DNA of 64,000 nucleotides. Origin: Sodalinema lacuna_A. GTDB taxonomy: Bacteria > Cyanobacteriota > Cyanobacteriia > Cyanobacteriales > Geitlerinemataceae. The stretch covers positions 1 through 64,000 of the forward strand of contig FSSI02000001.1 in NCBI GenBank assembly GCA_900149785.2, written 5' to 3'. A model generated the notes under the pieces. That model saw only the letters and a program-made list of their open reading frames with translations. It made no database searches and was not told the DNA's origin. The translations under genes and the position numbers were made by a program. Below are positions 1 through 6,789 of the stretch, in pieces (position 1 is the stretch's first letter; each line of letters opens with the position of its first letter).

Positions 1-186
1 AGCGGGAATGATGTATTCCTTCTCCACCGAGCATCGGTCTACCGGACACTTACGCGAAGCCATCCAGTCTTTGAGTTCGCGCAAAGCGTAGTTATACNCG
101 CCTCTGCACGTCTCAAGCCAATCCAGCAGTTCAGTCTGCTGCGCGGCATCTGGGTAGATTCGGTAGGTGTAGTTCATTGTCAGCAT
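1..186 (-). CDS. tnpB: TnpB, N-terminal fragment cut by window edge
   Basis: The minus strand is open from an ATG at 186 to the window edge (62 codons). The start reads MLTMNYTYRIYPD, followed by QTELLDWLETCRG and YNYAL. This is the typical N-terminal helix-turn-helix region of the TnpB/OrfB proteins of IS200/IS605-type elements, which are RNA-guided nucleases encoded with an omega RNA. The RuvC-like catalytic motifs and the zinc finger would lie off the left edge, so activity cannot be judged. There is one ambiguous base at 98, and one codon is therefore unknown. A second in-frame ATG three codons downstream is the more usual start for the family. No tnpA transposase is visible beside it. 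Confidence 0.75.
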   Translation of the reverse strand, partial: MLTMNYTYRIYPDAAQQTELLDWLETCRGXYNYALRELKDWMASRKCPVDRCSVEKEYIIPA

Positions 187-366
187 GGAGTCATCTTACC
201 ACAACTAGAGCGTGATGGTAAATGCTGGCTTCGGGGGCGTTCGCGTCGCGTCTCCGCAGGAGAAACCCCGCTCGTGCCGCGCGGCGAGACGACCTGTTAC
301 CCGACGCTGACCTTTCAGGTACAGCGCGGGACTTATGTTCTCGCGCTCTTAGAAGTTAAATCAACA
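187..366. mobile_element. Probable upstream end of the TnpB element
   Basis: No gene is seen here. The stretch carries a GC-rich segment like a cyanobacterial interspersed repeat (gcgttcgcgtcgcgtctcc, 229-260 region) and an imperfect palindrome agcgcg...cgcgct around 322-346. Subterminal hairpins are typical of IS200/IS605 ends, so the element boundary probably falls just before the amylase remnant at about 370. The exact end cannot be fixed without another copy. Confidence 0.3.
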
Positions 367-374
367 ACATTTTT

Positions 375-645
375 GTGGGGGTGAGTCCTGGCGTGCAGTC
401 CTTGGAATCTGTCGTAGAGGGGTGGTTTAAGCCGTTAGCCTATGGGTTGATTTTGTTGCGTCGCGATGGCTATCCCTGTGTGTTTATGGCAGATTATTAT
501 GGGGTTAATTATGGAGGTGGGCCAGGCGAATTGCACCTATGTGGATGCAACGGAACATATTACGGAACCGGTGGTGACGAATGAGGAGGGATGGGCCGAG
601 TTTTCTTGTGAGGCGGGTTCGGTGTCGGTGTGGGTTCCGCATTAG
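375..645 (+). pseudogene. Alpha-amylase (GH13) remnant, truncated and frameshifted
   Basis: Frame one (from 375) reads VQSLESVV, WFKPLAYGLILLRRDGYPCV and DYYGVNYGG. This is the late barrel region of cytoplasmic GH13 alpha-amylases, where the family normally reads NHDTQPGQSLE...WFKPLAYALILLR. After about 525 the frame shifts by one. The new frame reads TYVDATEHITEPVVTNEEGW and ends SVSVWVPH plus a stop at 645, which is the C-terminal beta domain of the same family. Everything 5' of the FKPLAY segment, with the catalytic residues, is missing. Roughly 80 residues between the two blocks are also lost. Upstream lies a TnpB element, so insertion and decay are likely. The final bases overlap the stop codon of the next minus-strand gene. 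Confidence 0.75.
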
Positions 646-983
646 TTGGCTGTCGCGTCTCCCGAATTTTGCTGTGTTCCTTGGCAAAAAATGGGAATCC
701 CAACGCGATTGATATGTTCGACTAACTTGGGTTCGTCAATGTTGTTATAATCAATAATATCGAAAAAGTAGGGCAGTGGATAGGTTTCATTGAGTAAGTC
801 GGCAAGTTGAAAAACGGTTGAGTGGGTGACAGATTTACCTTTGAGAGCTAGGTCAACATCTGAACCGACTTTGTAGTTGCCTTTGGCACGAGACCCAAAT
901 AAGAGGACTTGGGAAATTTCTGGAAATTTGGCGATCGCCTCTCGGATATTGCCTAAGTCTTGGTCTGTCAGTCCATAGTTCAT
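642..983 (-). CDS. MNT-type nucleotidyltransferase (MntA-like antitoxin)
   Basis: A 113-residue minimal nucleotidyltransferase. The polymerase-beta motif is complete: LLFGSRAKG followed by GSDVDLAL, that is GS...DxD with both metal-binding Asp residues. In characterised HEPN/MNT (type VII) pairs this protein AMPylates and silences the HEPN toxin encoded beside it. Here the HEPN gene lies directly upstream on the same strand with a 2-bp gap, so the two are co-transcribed. The last dozen residues (after FCQGTQQ) look like an unselected extension into the amylase remnant. Its stop codon overlaps the stop region of that pseudogene on the other strand. Confidence 0.8.
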   Translation of the reverse strand: MNYGLTDQDLGNIREAIAKFPEISQVLLFGSRAKGNYKVGSDVDLALKGKSVTHSTVFQLADLLNETYPLPYFFDIIDYNNIDEPKLVEHINRVGIPIFCQGTQQNSGDATAN

Positions 984-985
984 GG

Positions 986-1393
986 TTAGAATTGATCTAA
1001 TTTGGCTTCAAAGGTGTCATAAAGATTTTTCAGGAGGGGAAAATACTTATGACGAATTCGCTCCTCAACTGCAATTGCAGTTTTTTCGTTATCGGTATGT
1101 GCCATCAAATTACGGTCTTGAAGAGCCTCAATCCAGTCTTGACCTTGTGTGATGATTTCTGCTTGAAATGCCTGCTTTAGAACTTCTCTAGGAGTTTTAA
1201 CTGTAAATCCTTCCATTTCTTCATAATCTTTTAAGAGCTTCCAGGATGGCTCAAATGCCATTTCAAAAAATTGAATGAGTCCAGCCCGTTCCACTAAAGA
1301 CGGGGATTTTATTTCCAGGGCTTTTTCTAGCAATAAAAAGGTTCGTTTAAAGTTAGAAAACCGCTGTATCCAGCGAATATCTAGGTCTGCCAT
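986..1393 (-). CDS. HEPN protein, HI0074-like (HepT-type toxin partner)
   Basis: A 135-residue all-helical protein of the nucleotidyltransferase substrate-binding (HI0074) family. Diagnostic segments are RAGLIQFFEMAFEPSWKLLKDY (split here as RAGLIQFFEMAF and EPSWKLLKDY) and the HEPN-type motif RNLMAH at residues 94-99. Toxic HepT proteins have Rx4HxY, where the Tyr is AMPylated by MntA. Here the corresponding position is Asp101 (RNLMAHTD), so the pair may differ from the described neutralisation chemistry. It is encoded 2 bp upstream of the MNT gene and 1 bp downstream of the GTPase gene, forming a tight three-gene transcription unit. Confidence 0.8.
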   Translation of the reverse strand: MADLDIRWIQRFSNFKRTFLLLEKALEIKSPSLVERAGLIQFFEMAFEPSWKLLKDYEEMEGFTVKTPREVLKQAFQAEIITQGQDWIEALQDRNLMAHTDNEKTAIAVEERIRHKYFPLLKNLYDTFEAKLDQF

Positions 1394-1394
1394 A

Positions 1395-2825
1395 TTATCC
1401 CACTAACTTCTGTTGCAGTTCGTCTTTAATTTGACTCAAAATTGAGCTTTCATCTAAGGAATCGAGGATTTGCTGAACCACCACTTTTGGCCCCTCGGGT
1501 CCCCAAGAGGCCCCATTGGCTAGATAGGTTTTGGCAACCTGACCGATCGCATAGGTCGAAACCCCCGCGACACTGGCTTGGGTGATGGCCACTGAAAGAT
1601 AGCCCCCAAAGGCTAACCCGCCGGTGACGGGTGTGGCGACACCAAACAGACTTTTCAAGCCACTTAAGCCCAAATTCGCTAACAGTTCACTGGCACTAAT
1701 TCCCCCCATACTCAGGGCAATTTTCTGTAAAAGGTCGATCGCCCCGGTTTGGGTCATGGGAATGCCATACAACCGCGATAGGGACATCAGCAGGAATACA
1801 TCGACGGTGGCGGCGGTGAGGATATCGACGACGGTGACGGGGTTGAGGGCGATCGCCATCGCTTTGGCCATAACCCCATTCCAGATCAGGCGGTTGGCCT
1901 GGCGATCGCGAATCTCCATTTTTCGCTGTACCACTTGCTCATTCACCTCATCGGCATAGAGCATACTGTTTAGGGCCACTAGGGATTTCCCTTCTCGCTG
2001 GAGAATCTCTAGGATTTTGAGTTTCAAGTCCTGAACTTGGGGTTTCCCGGCTTCCATCACCACCCCTTTGCTTCCATCGGATTTCTCGACTAATGTCGGG
2101 GTTAAGGGAGAGGCGGCGGCCATGACAATGCGATCGCTCGTCAGCAGTTGTCGCACCCGCTCATTACGCACTTGATCATAAATGGCTTGGCGATCGGCAT
2201 CGGGATATTGGTCAATTTTATTAAACACTAACAAGAGGGGTTTGCCCGCCTCACGAATCTCCGAGAGGGCATCATATTCAACTTGGGTGATGTCCCCGGA
2301 AATCACAAATAGAATTAAATCCGCTCGTTTGGCAATCTGATGCGCCAATTCGGCGCGAGTTTGGCCGTGAACTTCATCTAAGCCGGGGGTATCGACTAAT
2401 TCCACCCGTGCTGTTCCCACGGTGGGCAACGAGACCTGTAAAATGTCGTCAATCCCCTCAGCGACGGCACTACGGGTTAACGTCCAATCCACGCTTTGCT
2501 GCGATCGCGTCACGCCATGCAGGGGACCGGTTTCAAACACTGACTGTCCCACCAACGCATTCAACAAAGAGGATTTACCCCGTCCCACCATCCCGAACGC
2601 CGCAATCTGTACCACATCCGACTCTAGCTTGTCTAACATGGTCTCTAAGCCCTCTATTTCGGCTTCTAACCCGGTTCGTTCCCGGGCCGAGAGATCTAAC
2701 CGTTCTACCAGTTCATGTAACGCCGTTTTTGCCCGTTTATAATTGAGTTCTGATTGAATATCGGCGAAACTAAAGATCGCTTCATCGAGTTCACGTTCAA
2801 AATTGGAAGTCCGGGGGTTAGGCAT
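1395..2825 (-). CDS. Era/dynamin-like GTPase with C-terminal membrane-associated domain
   Basis: A 476-residue protein with a complete GTPase core: G1 GMVGRGKSS (78-86), G3 DTPGLDEV, and G4 FNKID. N-terminal helices (about 1-70) precede the G domain. The C-terminal third (after about 310) is rich in hydrophobic Ala/Gly/Leu stretches, such as AMAIALNPVTVVDIL and GGLAFGGYLSVAITQASV, resembling the DUF697 region of many cyanobacterial GTPases. It probably acts at a membrane, but its substrate process is unknown. It heads the unit GTPase-HEPN-MNT. The GTPase family is common in cyanobacteria without the toxin pair, so functional linkage is only inferred from the 1-bp spacing. Confidence 0.75.
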   Translation of the reverse strand: MPNPRTSNFERELDEAIFSFADIQSELNYKRAKTALHELVERLDLSARERTGLEAEIEGLETMLDKLESDVVQIAAFGMVGRGKSSLLNALVGQSVFETGPLHGVTRSQQSVDWTLTRSAVAEGIDDILQVSLPTVGTARVELVDTPGLDEVHGQTRAELAHQIAKRADLILFVISGDITQVEYDALSEIREAGKPLLLVFNKIDQYPDADRQAIYDQVRNERVRQLLTSDRIVMAAASPLTPTLVEKSDGSKGVVMEAGKPQVQDLKLKILEILQREGKSLVALNSMLYADEVNEQVVQRKMEIRDRQANRLIWNGVMAKAMAIALNPVTVVDILTAATVDVFLLMSLSRLYGIPMTQTGAIDLLQKIALSMGGISASELLANLGLSGLKSLFGVATPVTGGLAFGGYLSVAITQASVAGVSTYAIGQVAKTYLANGASWGPEGPKVVVQQILDSLDESSILSQIKDELQQKLVG

Positions 2826-2911
2826 ACAAAAATGATGATGAGAAACAGGGAAGACAATTTTTCAGGATGAGCGCAGCATCCTGAGAAGATAATACCGAGT
2901 GCAAGGCGTGT

Positions 2912-4180
2912 TTAAGAGGCGCGACTCAGAATTGAGAGATCGGCTGAGCCAAAATTCGTACTCAGCGCAACCTGCAAGTTTTCTAAGGATTCTATCAGCC
3001 AGCGGACGGCTTCTCGGGTGCTTTGATCATAATGATCAAAAAGAATCGAAAAGCGTTTTTCTAAATAGGGACGAACTTTACGACAAATGAGCAGAATCTT
3101 CAGCAACAGAGCCATCACAAAGGTGGGGCCAATGTTGGAGAGAAGGTCGATTAGAACGTAGTGGTTGGGGTTTTGAGGACTTTCAACGACTAAGAAGTTG
3201 AGCAACTGACTACAGGTGCGAACCACCAAAAAGTCTGTGGGTTTTTGATCGTCACATTGGGGCAGGGTATTCATCAGATGGTGGTGTAGCTTATCGTAGA
3301 ATAAGCGCCGCCCGTAGTCTTCATCAACGGTTGTAATCAGGTATTCAAATAAGTCCTCTTTAAATTCTCGGTAGGTTCGTGTTTGACTGGTATGGGTTCG
3401 GAAGGTTTGGGCTAAGTCTTTATAGGTGTAGGCTCCCTCAGCCCGGCCTGAAAATTGCTTAACGGCGACATATAGCTCGCGATCGCCCAATAAGGTTGGA
3501 TTTCTCACCGGCTGAATGATGCGAGGATTTTTGAGTAACTTAGGATTTTGTCGCGCCAATTGTGCCCGTTTTACTTTGTAGGCGACGTACTTTGATAAGT
3601 GAACTTCATATTGTTTTTGACGCTGCGCCTGTAGCTTTTGAACGGTTTGTTGATGTTCATAACTACTGCCTTCTCCTAACAGAGAATGGGAATAGAGATA
3701 GGGGTAGCGGCCAATGAGGGTTCCTAAGGGACGTTGTTCAGGAGGTTGCTCACTGGCTTTGTTGCGATCGACGACTTGGACTAAGCGCTGAAGGGTGAGA
3801 TACTCATCACTACTTTTGAACTGTTGCAGTAAGTTCTGAATGCGTCGTGCATCCCGCGACTGCATCCGGCGATCGCCCGAGTTGCCGATAATATTCACCA
3901 ATTCAGGAATAGCCGGCTGATGTTTCGTCTCCATCTGCCAGTGATTGATGAGGATATGGCAGCAGCGGTTTAAAACACTATTAAACTCATCTTCAGCCTG
4001 TTCTAAGGAGACGATACTCTGAATAATCGAAGCAATTTCAGGATCAGGATAACCCGAGCCCTGGATAAACAGGGTTCTGAAGCGTTCGAGCAACCGTTCT
4101 GGCGCTTCGACCTTTACCAAATTGAGCAGGTGATCGTATAATTCCTGCTCTGCTAGATACAGCTCGTTGAATTTAGCCAT
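2912..4180 (-). CDS. Conserved hypothetical protein, cyanobacterial type
   Basis: I do not recognise a domain. The start is placed at MAKFNELYLAEQELYDHLLN (ATG at 4180) rather than 13 codons upstream, because the sequence from there is charged, helical and gene-like. The protein is about 422 residues and soluble, with no signal peptide or clear membrane segment. It has several Arg/Gln-rich helices in the middle (AQRQKQYEVHLSKYVAYKVKRA). The C-terminal half has hydrophobic helical segments such as SNIGPTFVMALLLKILLI. It ends 86 bp upstream of the GTPase gene on the same strand and could be in the same unit. Base composition matches the housekeeping neighbours. Confidence 0.6.
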   Translation of the reverse strand: MAKFNELYLAEQELYDHLLNLVKVEAPERLLERFRTLFIQGSGYPDPEIASIIQSIVSLEQAEDEFNSVLNRCCHILINHWQMETKHQPAIPELVNIIGNSGDRRMQSRDARRIQNLLQQFKSSDEYLTLQRLVQVVDRNKASEQPPEQRPLGTLIGRYPYLYSHSLLGEGSSYEHQQTVQKLQAQRQKQYEVHLSKYVAYKVKRAQLARQNPKLLKNPRIIQPVRNPTLLGDRELYVAVKQFSGRAEGAYTYKDLAQTFRTHTSQTRTYREFKEDLFEYLITTVDEDYGRRLFYDKLHHHLMNTLPQCDDQKPTDFLVVRTCSQLLNFLVVESPQNPNHYVLIDLLSNIGPTFVMALLLKILLICRKVRPYLEKRFSILFDHYDQSTREAVRWLIESLENLQVALSTNFGSADLSILSRAS

Positions 4181-4523
4181 GTTGTCTGTAGCCCCCTTGA
4201 ACCTCGGCAGTAGGCTCAAGTATGCTTCCTACTCCGAGTCAGTAATCGAAACAGATTTACGCACGTATCAGTCAGAGCCGCTATTTGATTGATAGACACT
4301 CACCAGTCCGGCTAACTAGCGAAGGAGCGCGATGAGTCCGAGCTTTCCCAAACTGAACGACTCTCTCTCGTAGAGGGTTACTCCGCCGTGAGGCGCCTCC
4401 TTATCTGGGGAACCCCAAACAGTGAGGGGAGGGTTTGTGGATGCACTCACCCAGGGGTGAGATCATTTGGCCTCACCCTAATGATACAATACCAAACTTG
4501 GATTTGTTAAGCAGCCCCGACCC
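4181..4523. other. Intergenic region between divergent genes, structured sequence
   Basis: No coding sequence. It separates the minus-strand hypothetical gene from tgt, so both promoters should lie here. It contains several short inverted repeats (for example ggggaacccc at about 4417 and ctcaccc...ggggtgag at about 4446-4461), suggesting a folded leader upstream of tgt. No known riboswitch could be matched with confidence. Confidence 0.4.
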
Positions 4524-5648
4524 TTGAACCAATTTTTTAAGTATCATATCCAGGCCATCTGCCCGGACACCGGAGCCAGAGCGGGGGTGTTTGAAACGCC
4601 TCACGGCATCGTTGAAACGCCACGCTTCATGCCGGTGGGAACCCTGGCTAATGTCAAAACCCTCACTCCGGCTCAGCTTCGGGGAACCGGCGCTCAGATG
4701 GTTCTGGCCAATACCTACCATCTCCATTTACAGCCGGGAGAAGATATTGTGGCTGAGGCGGGGGGCTTACATCGGTTTATGGGCTGGGATGGTCCTATGT
4801 TAACCGATTCGGGGGGCTTTCAGGTGTTTAGTCTCAGCGAAATGCGCACGATTACCGAGGAGGGAGTGACGTTTCGTTCGCCTCGGGATGGGGCGCGGAT
4901 TCATCTGACACCGGAACGCTCGATGGAGATTCAAAACGCTTTGGGGGCTGATGTGATCATGGCGTTTGATGAATGTCCTCCCTATCCCGCTAGTCGTGAG
5001 GCGGTGGAGTTGGCGACGGCGCGAACGGAACGGTGGTTGAAACGCTGTATCGACTACCATCAGAAGAGTCCTCAGGCGCAGCAGCAAGCCCTATTTGGCA
5101 TTGTTCAGGGGGGCGTGTACACGGATATACGGGCTAAGGCGGCGGCGGCGCTGCAAAGGCTGGAATTGCCCGGATATGCCATTGGTGGGGTGAGTGTGGG
5201 GGAGCCGCCGGAGTTGATTGAGGCCATTGTCAAAGCGACGACGCCGCTGCTTCCGCCTCATAAACCTCGCTATCTGATGGGGGTGGGAACTTATCGGGAG
5301 ATGGCTGGGGCGATCGCCTCGGGGATTGATTTGTTTGATTGTGTGATCCCGACGCGCTTAGGCCGACATGGGGCGGCGTTTGTGCGCGGGGAACGCTGGA
5401 ATCTGAAAAATGCCCGTTTTCGTCGAGATTATGGGCCGTTGGATGAGGATTGCCCGTGTTATGCCTGTGAGAACTTCTCGCGGGCCTATTTGTCTCATTT
5501 GGTGCGATCGCAAGAACTCCTGGCCTACACCCTCCTCTCGATTCACAACATCACTGAGTTAATTCGCTTCACCCAGCGGATTCGTCAATCGATTCTCGAT
5601 GGCTGTTTTGCTCAGGACTTTGCCGATTGGCTCAAGCCGGCACCCTAA
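4524..5648 (+). CDS. tgt: tRNA-guanine transglycosylase (queuine tRNA-ribosyltransferase)
   Basis: A 374-residue enzyme that exchanges guanine-34 for a queuosine precursor in GUN-anticodon tRNAs. The signature motifs are all present: DSGGFQVFSL with the substrate-binding Asp, MAFDECPPYP, LFGIVQGG, GGVSVGE, and the catalytic nucleophile segment LFDCVIPTRLGRHG. The structural zinc site is CPCYAC followed by a distant HN. The length is normal for the bacterial family. The start is a TTG, giving MNQFFKYHIQA; no ATG lies between it and the conserved HGIVETPRFMPVGT region. psbK follows 115 bp downstream, a gene order seen in many cyanobacteria. Confidence 0.95.
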   Translation: MNQFFKYHIQAICPDTGARAGVFETPHGIVETPRFMPVGTLANVKTLTPAQLRGTGAQMVLANTYHLHLQPGEDIVAEAGGLHRFMGWDGPMLTDSGGFQVFSLSEMRTITEEGVTFRSPRDGARIHLTPERSMEIQNALGADVIMAFDECPPYPASREAVELATARTERWLKRCIDYHQKSPQAQQQALFGIVQGGVYTDIRAKAAAALQRLELPGYAIGGVSVGEPPELIEAIVKATTPLLPPHKPRYLMGVGTYREMAGAIASGIDLFDCVIPTRLGRHGAAFVRGERWNLKNARFRRDYGPLDEDCPCYACENFSRAYLSHLVRSQELLAYTLLSIHNITELIRFTQRIRQSILDGCFAQDFADWLKPAP

Positions 5649-5763
5649 CGCTTTTCTTGGGCTTTTGCTTAACTTAAGTTAACATTTTGAGTCAATCCAA
5701 CGGCTTATGTTAATATTTGTTTGAATTATGAGAAAACTCGAGCGATAAAAGGATTTTAACTCA

Positions 5764-5901
5764 ATGGACGCTGCTCTGTTCTTAGCCAAACTGCCGGAAG
5801 CCTATCAAGTCTTCGATCCCTTAGTGGATGTTCTGCCCCTGATTCCCCTGTTTTTCCTCTTACTGGCGTTTGTCTGGCAAGCTGCTGTGGGTTTCCGTTA
5901 A
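5764..5901 (+). CDS. psbK: Photosystem II subunit PsbK
   Basis: A 45-residue protein starting MDAALFLAKLPEAYQVFDPL, with one membrane span (LPLIPLFFLLLAFVWQAAVGF). The KLPEAY...FDP...DVLPVIP pattern is diagnostic of PsbK, a low-molecular-mass subunit of the photosystem II core near CP43. The residues before KLPEAY are the short presequence that is removed in the mature form. An AAAGGA ribosome-binding site lies about 10 bases before the ATG. A strong hairpin terminator follows. Confidence 0.95.
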   Translation: MDAALFLAKLPEAYQVFDPLVDVLPLIPLFFLLLAFVWQAAVGFR

Positions 5902-5929
5902 GTTGTCAGACTTTGGATTCGATAGATCG

Positions 5930-5956
5930 GCCTGTGTCGTTGACATGGGCTTTTTT
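5930..5956 (+). terminator. Rho-independent terminator of psbK
   Basis: A 9-bp stem (gcctgtgtc / gacatgggc, with G-T pairs) closes a 3-base loop and runs straight into six T residues, 29 bp after the psbK stop. Confidence 0.75.
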
Positions 5957-5965
5957 ATGGGGAAG

Positions 5966-6072
5966 AGGGGAGAGGGAATAGGGAACAGGGAATAGGGAAC
6001 AGGGAACAGGGAATAGGGAACAGGGAACAGGGAATAGGGAACAGGGAATAGGCAATAGGCAATGGGGAACAG
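5966..6072. repeat. Short tandem repeat (gggaacaggg/aatag)
   Basis: About a dozen imperfect copies of a 7-bp unit, gggaata or gggaaca, fill the gap between psbK and the M23 peptidase gene. The translations across it (LFPVPYS repeats on the minus strand) are artefacts of the repeat. Such purine-rich low-complexity tracts are common between cyanobacterial genes. Confidence 0.8.
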
Positions 6073-6158
6073 GGCGATCGTTGCAATTGGCCCCGAACTC
6101 TCTACAATTTTCTCAACCACTCTTGCAAAACATCGTCATCGGCGATGGGGGGGAACCT

Positions 6159-6761
6159 GTGAAACTGACCTTAAACCTTAAATCCTTAAAACGGCTTAGT
6201 TGGCCCGATCGCCTCTGGGGAATTGCCCTCATGACGCTCAGTTTGGTCGTTGTCCTAAACGGGCGGCCCCCAGCCATGGCCACCAGCTTAGAGGGCCAAA
6301 CCTGGACGGGGGCCTCGTTTCCGGTGGAGAACTTCCAAGCCTATACCTCTCCCTTTGGCTTCCGTCATTCCCCCACCGGCGGACGGGGCTATGAATTTCA
6401 TTCGGGCCTCGATATTGCGGCCCCTGAGGGCAGTTATATCCGCAGTTGGTGGGGGGGAACGGTCGTTGAGGTCATCAACGATAGTGGCTGTGGCGTGGGA
6501 CTGGTGATTGAGTCGGGGGATTGGGAGCATATCTATTGTCACCTGGGGGGACAGGTGCAAACGCGCCTTGGCCGACGGACGTTGATTGATCGAGGGGGTA
6601 TCCAAGTGGTAGAAGGTCAATCGGTTCCCTCAGCGGCACGTATTGCACGAGTGGGGATGAGTGGACGCACGACGGGTCCTCATCTCCATTGGGGGCTACG
6701 TTATGGCGATCGCTGGGTGGATCCCGCCTTGGTGTTGCGGGCCATGCACCGCGATCGCTAA
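6159..6761 (+). CDS. M23-family (LytM-type) metallopeptidase, secreted
   Basis: A 200-residue cell-wall hydrolase candidate. The start is taken as the GTG at 6159, preceded by a G-rich ribosome-binding stretch. It places a classic signal peptide (RLWGIALMTLSLVVVLNG then PPAMA) at the N-terminus, whereas the upstream TTG would bury it. The peptidase domain has both zinc motifs: HSGLDIAAPEG (H..xD) and GPHLHWGLR (HxH). M23 enzymes cleave peptide cross-links in peptidoglycan, and inactive members activate amidases; the intact ligands here argue for an active enzyme. It is convergent with ftsH, whose stop lies 29 bp away. Confidence 0.85.
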   Translation: MKLTLNLKSLKRLSWPDRLWGIALMTLSLVVVLNGRPPAMATSLEGQTWTGASFPVENFQAYTSPFGFRHSPTGGRGYEFHSGLDIAAPEGSYIRSWWGGTVVEVINDSGCGVGLVIESGDWEHIYCHLGGQVQTRLGRRTLIDRGGIQVVEGQSVPSAARIARVGMSGRTTGPHLHWGLRYGDRWVDPALVLRAMHRDR

Positions 6762-6789
6762 CTGATGCCTTCGAGACCAAATTTCGAGG

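Noticed and set aside
4181..4523. c-di-AMP or preQ1 riboswitch before tgt
   Set aside because: Fragments such as ggggaacccc recall the c-di-AMP motif, but the conserved blocks are not in the right order, and no preQ1 pattern is present.
5860..6120. Minus-strand protein with FPVPYSL repeats
   Set aside because: It is the translation of a 7-bp low-complexity repeat overlapping psbK.
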